Shown piece after piece: positions 57,494 to 64,000 of a stretch of 64,000 nt of DNA. Position numbers and translations under genes: made by a program. Source of the stretch: Favolaschia claudopus. Taxonomy: Eukaryota > Basidiomycota > Agaricomycetes > Agaricales > Mycenaceae. The notes beneath the pieces were generated by a model. The model did no database searches. It saw only the letters and a list, made by a program, of their open reading frames with translations, and was not told the DNA's origin. The stretch lies in the NCBI GenBank assembly GCA_037176885.1, contig JAWWNJ010000041.1:1364001-1428000 (forward strand), written 5' to 3'. Numbering within the stretch: position 1 is the stretch's first letter; each line of letters begins with the position of its first letter.

Positions 57494-60005
57494 ATGCCTA
57501 ATAACAGCGGATACCAACGCCTACAGGCCCATGGTCAGTTCTCCTCAAATACACGTCATTCCCTCTTCTCAACTTCTTCGTCGCTTCAAAGACGCGGTAT
57601 CCGATAGTGTTGTCGTCAATCCAAGCCCAGAAATCCTACAAGCACAGCGTGCGGCAACAACTAGATTCTATGGCAAGCGTGGACAGTGGGCTCTGTATAT
57701 CTCGTTGGGATTTGCGGCGTATATTTATTCTCTTGACGGCACAACAACATACGCCTATCTCCCATATGCCACCTCAGAGTTCAGTGCGCACCGACTGCTG
57801 GGTCCAATACAAGTAACTCAGGGAATAATAAGTTTGATCATTTTTCTCCAGCGCTGGTTCTCTTCCTGACGTTCTGCACAGTCGCAGTAGGCAAACCGGT
57901 GATGTATTTCAGTAGCATAAGACGATGTTGACCGCTGATTTTTTTTTTTCATGTCAGGTCATTGCAAAAATCGCAGACGTCGAGTCAAGGGGAGCTGCGT
58001 ACTCTGGAGTTTGTAAGAGCCGCATGTAGTCCCAAGTTTAGTCTGCTGAACTTGTTACAGTAGTTTTCTATGTCATTGGTGGGCCAAAATCTGCTCTCAT
58101 TGGTTTGTGCTTCTTATTCAGATTTCAGGCTACGCTGTACTTTGCACTGCGCAGAATGTTCAGGCCATTGTAGCAGGCATCGTGATGTATTCCATGTAAG
58201 CCGAACTGCTTTTCATCCAGCCTTCAAGTTTAAATGCTTTTCACAGAGGCTATACGTGAGTCAATTGTTCGCTATGATATACTGCCCATTCTATGATTCT
58301 CCAGAGGACTGCAACTACTGACACAGGTGGTAATTGCCGATATAACCACTCTCAAATGGAGGGGACTTATACTCTCCCTCAATTCAATCCCATTTTTGAT
58401 CAACGCATTCGTGGGATCCAATATCTCAGCCGCAATAATTGAGCACGCTGGATGGCGGTGGGGCTGTAGGTCTCTTCCTTTCCCGCATTCGCTTATATTG
58501 ATTTGTCTGTACTCTCAGACGGAATTTTCGTTGTCCTGATTCCCGTCACGCTTTCGCCCCTCATAATAACGCTTCTTTGGTCTGAACGTATTACAAACAG
58601 ACAACATACACATACTGTAGAGCCCAAAACATGGACTCGGAAACTTATAGATACTGCTGAAGAATTGGACATTGTGGGCCTGCTCCTCGTCGGCGCCTCC
58701 ATATCATTGACGCTGCTTCCACTCTCGCTCGCAAGACATGTTGAGAGATGGCGCGACACAGGTATCTTTATGTTGATTCGCCTTGGCGCTTCTCATCGCT
58801 GGTCAGCTGGCATGGCGTCCATATTTCTTCTGGGAATACTCTTCATTCCCATCTTTGCGTGGTGGGATTTCAAGCGAGCCAAATATCCCGTTGTGCCCTT
58901 CCGGTTTGTGGTCAATCGAAGTGTCGTTGGTGCTTCGCTCATCGGCGCTCTGGATTTTGTATGTGCCCCTGATCTACGCTGCAAAAACCATGTTGAATTC
59001 AGCGAAAGATGGCGTTTTACCTCACTTTCACATACCTATTTTCTTTCGTGGTTGTCGTCAAAGGATGGTAAGGCATAGTATCCTCTGCCGACAGACATAC
59101 TCAGTGCACTTCCAGGAAATTGATCAACACAACCTATTTCATGCAAATACAGTCGATGTCGATGACGGTATTCGCCTTCTTGGCCGGTGTATATATGCAC
59201 CGATTTCGACGGTACAAGGTCAGTGGGTGGTGCTATCCATCTGGATCCCAGCCTGACATCTTCCAGATGCTTCTTGTCGGAGGTCTGGTCGTTCGGCTCC
59301 TGTGCATACTTTCTCCATAATAACTCTCATTCGATCTGACCGTCAACTCTCTTTAGCGGCGTCGCGCTCATGCTACACTCTCGAGGCGCAGAGGGGTCAA
59401 ATTTTGAGCTTGCGATGACTCAGGTCCTACAAGGGGTCGGTGGTGGCATTGCCGGCCTTTCAATACAAGTCAGCTCGCAAGCGTCTGTTCTGTCTGGCGA
59501 CGTTGCAATGGTTACAGCTGTTGTTCTCTTAATCACCGAATTCGGTGCTGCAAGCGGGGGAGCCATTGGTCTGAAGCCCTCTGTCAGAATCTTCCTTATA
59601 TCATTCTCATACCGTCCTTTGATTTCAGCCGGCGCAATATGGAGTAGTCAAATGCCGTCGAAGCTCGCTGAGTATTTACCATTCCTTTCGCCAAGCGAGC
59701 GAGACAAGTTGTACGGTTCATTAAACGAGGCCGCTTCAAAGCCTCGTGGGGACCCTGTCCGCGAGGGTGTGATCTCCGGTGCCCCTTTATCTGCATCAGC
59801 TTGTTTTTGTTTTCTAACGTCTGTTTCAGCATACGAGGATGTCATGAAGATCATGGTGTTTGCAGGCATTGCAGTCAGCATCCTGCCAATCCTAATCGCT
59901 CTAAGTATGCCTAATTGGTATCTCGGCGACGAACAGAACGCTAGACAGGTCTCGGTGCCGCCCATTGTCGACGACAACGAGGAAGAAGACGGAGATCTAG
60001 AGTAA
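57494..60005 (+). CDS. MFS transporter, siderophore-iron type
   Basis: A 14-span proton-coupled carrier of the fungal siderophore transporter group (MirB/Sit1/Arn). Begins MPNNSGYQRLQAH; the second exon holds SPEILQAQRAATTRFYGKRG then QWALYISLGFAAYIYSLDGT, typical of this group (A...Y...LD). Next come VIGYAVLCTAQNVQAIVAGI-type text, VVIADITTLKWRGLILSLNS, FLINAFVGSNISAAIIEHAG WRWG, and AEELDIVGLLLVGASISLTL, which marks the ELDxxGLLL loop. The tail has QVLQGVGGGIAGLSIQVSSQ and ends EEDGDLE at 60005. About ten introns. Iron siderophores are the likely substrates but are not proved by sequence. Confidence 0.85.
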
Positions 60006-60192
60006 TAATGTAAAGTAATTCTGTGCTCAATCGTAATTCATTCGTTTGTTTTCTGGAAACAAACAACCGGACCGCGCACATGTAACGAGCACAAACACCA
60101 TTGTTCGTCTTTGCTTTCTCGATTGAGATTGAGTAAGTGGCCAGTGCATATATAGGCAAATTTCCTCTGACGACTGTATCTTTCTCGTCGAC

Positions 60193-61395
60193 ATGAGCCT
60201 CATACAGTCCTTGCCTTCCGAGATTCTAATCCAAATCTGGGCGACTGTGTCGCAGCACAAGATTCGCCGACTCATCCCCATTACCCAAGTCTGCGCCAGG
60301 TGGCGAGCGGTGGCACTCGGTGCCTCTGAGCTATGGCTCGACATTCAGATATTCGAGAGAGACATCAATCACTCCGAGGTCGTTCTCGAACACTTCCGCC
60401 GGTCCCAGGATCGCCCCATACGCCTTGAATTGCAACTCATATCCAGGAAACGCCTTGCCACCAGCTCTCGAATCCATACCTTCTTTCAGAGCGTAGTGCT
60501 ACCCAATATCTGGCGCTGTTGGTCCCTCACCGTACGCGGAACAACTCGTGCCTGGGAGGTGGTCCTTCCTCAACTGGCGCATCAAACATTTCCCCTGTTG
60601 CGCGAGCTGGATATTGCGGACGTCGAGTACTGGTTGTCTGTGTCGTCGCCACCTAATCGGCAGGACCTTACGTTCCCTTTGCTCGCGAACCATCCGATTG
60701 AAAAGCTTGCAATGCATGCTATCAACGTGGGGCAAGTTGCGCTGCCCTGCTTGCGCGCTTTACGCGTCGGCGACATGGATGGAGTGATTGGTGACGATGG
60801 ATATATAAACGAGTGGCTGCTGGAGGGTCCGGAAAGCCTGGAGCTCTGCCGTTGGGTAATTCCGGCAATGTACTTTCAAACGGCGGATGATCGGGTCAGA
60901 GGGGTGTCAAGCGTGAAGCATCTGAAGCTGGCGCACTTGCATGCCTCTACGACAACGGAGGGAACACAGAACGACTGTGCGCCATTCTTCGATGCACTAG
61001 AGACACCTGCAATCCGAACGCTTGAGCTCGAAGCATTCCACGGCCGTGTCTTGGAGGATTTTATGTTCAGTTTGCAGCCGCAAACAGTTGGCACCGCCAA
61101 ATATTCGCTGGTTTCGAGGCTAACGTTAAGGTCGCTCGACTTTCCAAAGCCTAGTTACAGAGCTGTGGCATTCTTCCTGGTCTCGTTTCCTGCACTGGAA
61201 TCAATCGCGGTTATTGATTGTCCCCAACCGACATGGGAGTGTTGCATTCAAGTTTTGACGTTGGATCCAACAAGATGCCCAAAGGTGTCTACGGTGGAAG
61301 TTAACGGAGTGCGGCTTGAGAGGAACGAGCCGCTCCCGTTTGCATTGGCAGATCTGCTAGACAGACCGACAGAGGTCGATTACTCCGAATTATAA
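60193..61395 (+). CDS. F-box protein
   Basis: A 400-residue intronless gene. The N-terminal F-box reads SLIQSLPSEILIQIWATVSQ, HKIRRLIPITQVCARWRAV and ALGASELWLDIQI, the usual LPxEIL...CxxWR...LW pattern of the large basidiomycete F-box family. The rest is leucine-rich without clear repeats, consistent with a substrate-binding region (for example FPLLRELDIADVEYWL and LRALRVGDMDGVIG). It should bind SKP1, whose gene lies about 0.8 kb downstream, to make an SCF ubiquitin ligase. The substrate is unknown. Confidence 0.88.
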   Translation: MSLIQSLPSEILIQIWATVSQHKIRRLIPITQVCARWRAVALGASELWLDIQIFERDINHSEVVLEHFRRSQDRPIRLELQLISRKRLATSSRIHTFFQSVVLPNIWRCWSLTVRGTTRAWEVVLPQLAHQTFPLLRELDIADVEYWLSVSSPPNRQDLTFPLLANHPIEKLAMHAINVGQVALPCLRALRVGDMDGVIGDDGYINEWLLEGPESLELCRWVIPAMYFQTADDRVRGVSSVKHLKLAHLHASTTTEGTQNDCAPFFDALETPAIRTLELEAFHGRVLEDFMFSLQPQTVGTAKYSLVSRLTLRSLDFPKPSYRAVAFFLVSFPALESIAVIDCPQPTWECCIQVLTLDPTRCPKVSTVEVNGVRLERNEPLPFALADLLDRPTEVDYSEL

Positions 61396-61438
61396 TGATA
61401 CATCCACATTGTCCCCCACGACGAACAACGCGTCATAA

Positions 61439-62033
61439 TTATGCTGAATTTATTGATTCTTGAGGAGGGACATGAGCTTTGAGGTTAACGAGACCACAGT
61501 AACGACTCCGGCCGCGAGCTGCCTCGTCGCGAGGAAGAACTTCACCACGGTCTAAGACGAGGCCCACGAAACTGCGTTGACCTCGCATCCATTTTTCCTT
61601 GTAGAACCGCACGAAGCCAGGGGTAACAGCGTAAATTGTGTGGTCCCTGCCCATCTTCACCTGTGACGCGTTATGAGAGTAAATGAGGCGATGAGAGACC
61701 ATCTTACATGGGGTCCTGGGTGGAAAACTGTTCCTCGCTGCCGAACTATAATGTTACCCGGTATAACATACTGGTCTGTTGTGGATTAAATTGTAGTCGG
61801 TCAACCAAGCAAGACAGTAGCAACCAGAGAATTTTTTGACACCAAGACGCTTGCCGGGGGAGCCGCCGTGATTGTGTACGGTGCCTCCCGCACGTTTTGT
61901 TGCCGTGCGCACGGACCCTGCATGGGCGCTTAAGGCAAATTGGAAGAAAATGAGGGCAGTTAGTGTTACCTAGAGCAGAGAAAGGGTTTGTGATGATATT
62001 GGACACATTGCGAGTCAGAAACGCAAGGGCCAT
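61439..62033 (-). CDS. MRP7: mitochondrial ribosomal protein bL27m
   Basis: Mitochondrial large-subunit protein near the peptidyl transferase centre. Start at 62033 (MALAFLTRNVSNIITNPFSA), a mitochondrial presequence-like exon. Spliced exons give TATKRAGGTVHNHGGSPGKR then LGVKKFS (the bL27 signature A-x-K-K-x-G...N-x-R-D-S-x-x-x-R-L-G-V-K in fungal form), YVIPGNIIVRQRGTVFHPGP, VKMGRDHTIYAVTPGFVRFY and a C-terminal extension RSFVGLVLDRGEVLPRDE to ESINSA. Three introns. It is shorter than yeast Mrp7, which has a long C-terminal extension. Divergent from SKP1 with 171 bp between starts. Confidence 0.92.
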
Positions 62034-62204
62034 CGATCAACGCAGCCGGAAAACGAGAAAGCAAAGGCGCGCGTCGCGAGGGAGTCAAAGGCAGTGTGAC
62101 GGTGCCGCGGGCTATGTCACACGTCAAATAAATGTGACACTTCCAGGCTTTCTTCTCGATCCTCTTGTACACCCACATTCACTCCTTGTATCTCAACATC
62201 CACC
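62034..62204. promoter_or_regulatory. shared promoter of bL27m and SKP1
   Basis: 171 bp between divergent start codons. It contains GTGTGAC at 62094-62100, its inverse GTCACAC at 62116-62122 and another GTGACAC at 62134-62140, a cluster that suggests a transcription factor site. A CTTCTCGATCCTCTTG pyrimidine run precedes the SKP1 start. Confidence 0.5.
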
Positions 62205-63124
62205 ATGGTCTGTATATCCTCTCCTCATCCTCCTCGTACCCCCCGTTGTCCACATCATATCCTATCTGTTATCACCCGTCTTTCCTTTATGGTCGCCTCT
62301 TTTTCAGCCATTCTCATTCTCATCTCATTGCCACTTCAATGACTCGACCATCTCACTCACCGCACAACAGGTTCTCCTCGTGACGTCCGACAATGAGCAA
62401 TTCACCACCGAGAAGGACATTGTCGAGAGAAGCGTCCTGATCAAGAACATGCTTGAGGGTCCGCAGCCACTCATATCTAAAGTGGCACCAACTCAATTTG
62501 CGTTTTACAGATGTCGGCGAGTCTGACCAACCCATCCCTTTGCCCAACGTGTCGTCCAGTGTGCTCAAGAAGGTAACGACACAGCTATTGATCCTCGCGA
62601 CAAAGATTGGCGCTCATCATAATTACAGGTCTTGGAATACTGCGAGCACCACCGCGGAGAGCCTCTTCCTGCTGCCGACTCCGAGCAGTCTCAGGATGAG
62701 ACCCGTAAACGCACCACGGATATCTCTGAGTGGGACCAGAAGTTCATTACCGTCGACCAGGAGATGCTTTTTGAGATCATCCTTGCTGCCAACTACCTCG
62801 ACATCAAGTCTCTGCTGTATGCACCGCTTGACTCATTCTTGTTTTGTATCTTGATCTCGCTACAGCGATGTTGGCTGCAAGACCGTCGCCAACATGATCA
62901 AGGGGAAGACTCCGGAAGAAATCCGGAAGCTGTTCAACATCGTCAACGACTTCACCCCCGAAGAGGAGGTCTGTATTCTTTGTGTCTCGTTCATCGTACA
63001 TGCAGCTGAACTCATTGTTTCCAGGCTCAAATCAAGAAGGAGAACGTGAGTGACCCGATCTTTTTCCCACGCTCCAATGCTAACGTGGTATTCTGAATCT
63101 TAGGAATGGGCAGAGGACCGGTGA
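62205..63124 (+). CDS. SKP1: SKP1, SCF ubiquitin ligase adaptor
   Basis: Links F-box proteins to cullin 1. The ATG at 62205-62207 is its own coding exon, followed at once by an intron of about 160 nt. Exon 2 reads [20 protein letters not shown] and SVLIKNMLE, then [72 protein letters not shown], and the C-terminal helices [44 protein letters not shown] before TGA 63122. All elements of the BTB/POZ fold and F-box-binding helices are present. Length of about 165 residues is normal. Six introns. Confidence 0.95.
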
Positions 63125-63388
63125 GCGGTGTCGAGATATGCAGCAGGCAGTTGTCGAATTATCCGTACTCATTCTACCACGCGATTCTCTTTTATTCCTT
63201 CCCCAACGTTGTCGCTTTCTGTTCTGTGTAAGATATAAAAAAATTACCTAAGTGTTCTGCTAGATAACAAAATTGTGACGCTCTTCCCTAGACTCAACCA
63301 ACTTTTGACCCTTTGACTAGTACTGTGCTCAAGGCATTCTAGCCGACACCACGCTGTATTCATAGTCTGGGTCAACTGCTCTTGTTTT

Positions 63389-64000
63389 ATGCCTCGAATA
63401 CCTGACATCCCTGGCAACCGCGTACCTCCTCGTTCCGAACAGGATTCATGGGTCAGGGACCAAGTTGCTAGACTCTGTCAGGTAGACAGTCGTAGGTTTG
63501 TCCGCCAATAATACACTTTCATACATGCGGCGGACGAGTCCTGCAAAGATTTCCCGGAAGTCAACCAGTCAGCTTTACCAAGTCGGATCTGGCAAAGTTG
63601 GAAACCCAGGAGTGCGTGCTTACCACCCTCTCATTGGGGCTGAGTCTTTGACGCGTGGTAGCTTCTGGGTTTGCGAGAAATCCGACGGTGTTCGTGTTCT
63701 TTTGCTAGTTTCCACCGACCACACGAACACCCAAATGGTCTTCCTCGTATGCTATGCTTTCACCGATCTGTTCTACGTCTCTCATCCTACGAAACGGTAG
63801 ATTGACCGCAAGAACGACTACTACGAACTCTCCGGGTTATACTTTCCTCATCACAAAAACCCGCAGCTACCATTGCAGAATACAATTGTGGACGGAGAAC
63901 TAGTTTATGATGTTGACCCACGAACAAATCATGTGCGTATTCGCATTGTTGGCCGCGATTCAGCAGTGCTCAATTTGGACCACAGGAAACGATGCGATTC
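63389..64000 (+). CDS. CEG1: mRNA guanylyltransferase (capping enzyme alpha), 3' end outside window
   Basis: Transfers GMP to the 5' end of nascent mRNA. Starts MPRIPDIPGNRVPPRSEQDS at 63389; an intron follows near 63495. The next exon has FPGSQPVSFTKSDLAKLE and the catalytic element CEKSDGVRVLLLV, in which Lys is the GMP-linked residue of motif I (KxDGxR). After a further intron come IDRKNDYYELSGLYFPHH and the motif III region IVDGELVYDVDPRTNH (DGELV). The gene runs off the right edge, so motifs IIIa-VI are not seen. The plus-strand order after SKP1 leaves a 264-bp gap. Confidence 0.9.

Noticed and set aside
54184..60005. Biosynthetic gene cluster around the siderophore-type carrier
   Set aside because: No NRPS, monooxygenase or acyltransferase nearby; the neighbours are housekeeping genes.

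Overview
The window looks like nuclear DNA of a mushroom-forming basidiomycete (Agaricomycetes). Genes are packed on both strands and split by many introns of about 45-60 nt. Most products are clearly fungal: uL30/RPL7, SKP1, an mRNA guanylyltransferase, UTP21, a Furry/Tao3-type protein, DUF3433 and DUF3074 proteins, and a siderophore-type MFS carrier. The species cannot be named from the sequence alone.

Layout. 1-3.7 kb: three tandem minus-strand genes (the first 5'-truncated) of a secreted, single-pass membrane family with a conserved Cys-rich ectodomain, a Ser/Thr stalk and a basic tail; relatives lie at 16.2-17.4 kb and 22.0-23.1 kb. 3.86-16.02 kb: a Ty1/copia retrotransposon (identical 225-bp LTRs, 5-bp target duplication GCTTT), interrupted in its integrase region by a second LTR element at 6.97-14.24 kb (457-bp LTRs, target duplication AGGGC). 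I recognise no reverse transcriptase in the inner element; it looks like a large non-autonomous element. 17.9-31.6 kb: aldo-keto reductase, a single-domain RNase III-like protein, RPL7 with a C/D box snoRNA candidate in its one long intron, glia maturation factor, an MFS transporter and a DUF3433 membrane protein. 31.8-36.4 kb: an inverted duplication of about 0.83 kb flanking most of an inositol polyphosphate 5-phosphatase gene and a beta-carbonic anhydrase; one arm ends inside a tRNA-Phe gene. 36.7-64 kb: conserved housekeeping genes, namely a Tao3/Mor2/Furry homologue, SRP receptor beta, a secreted protein, UTP21, a Tim17-like protein, a WDR53-like protein, a glutamine-synthetase-fold enzyme, a DUF3074 protein, a siderophore-type carrier, an F-box protein, mitochondrial bL27, SKP1 and the start of the capping enzyme.

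Functional links are loose, as expected of a eukaryotic chromosome. RPL7, its intronic snoRNA candidate and UTP21 all serve ribosome production. SKP1 and the F-box protein belong to the same class of ubiquitin ligase. The membrane-protein cluster is a local gene-family expansion into which the nested retrotransposons landed. The most unusual items are the RPL7 intron snoRNA candidate, the inner LTR element with periodic hairpin boxes and an in-frame stop, and the inverted duplication, which could allow the 5-phosphatase/carbonic anhydrase block to flip while keeping the phosphatase gene intact.
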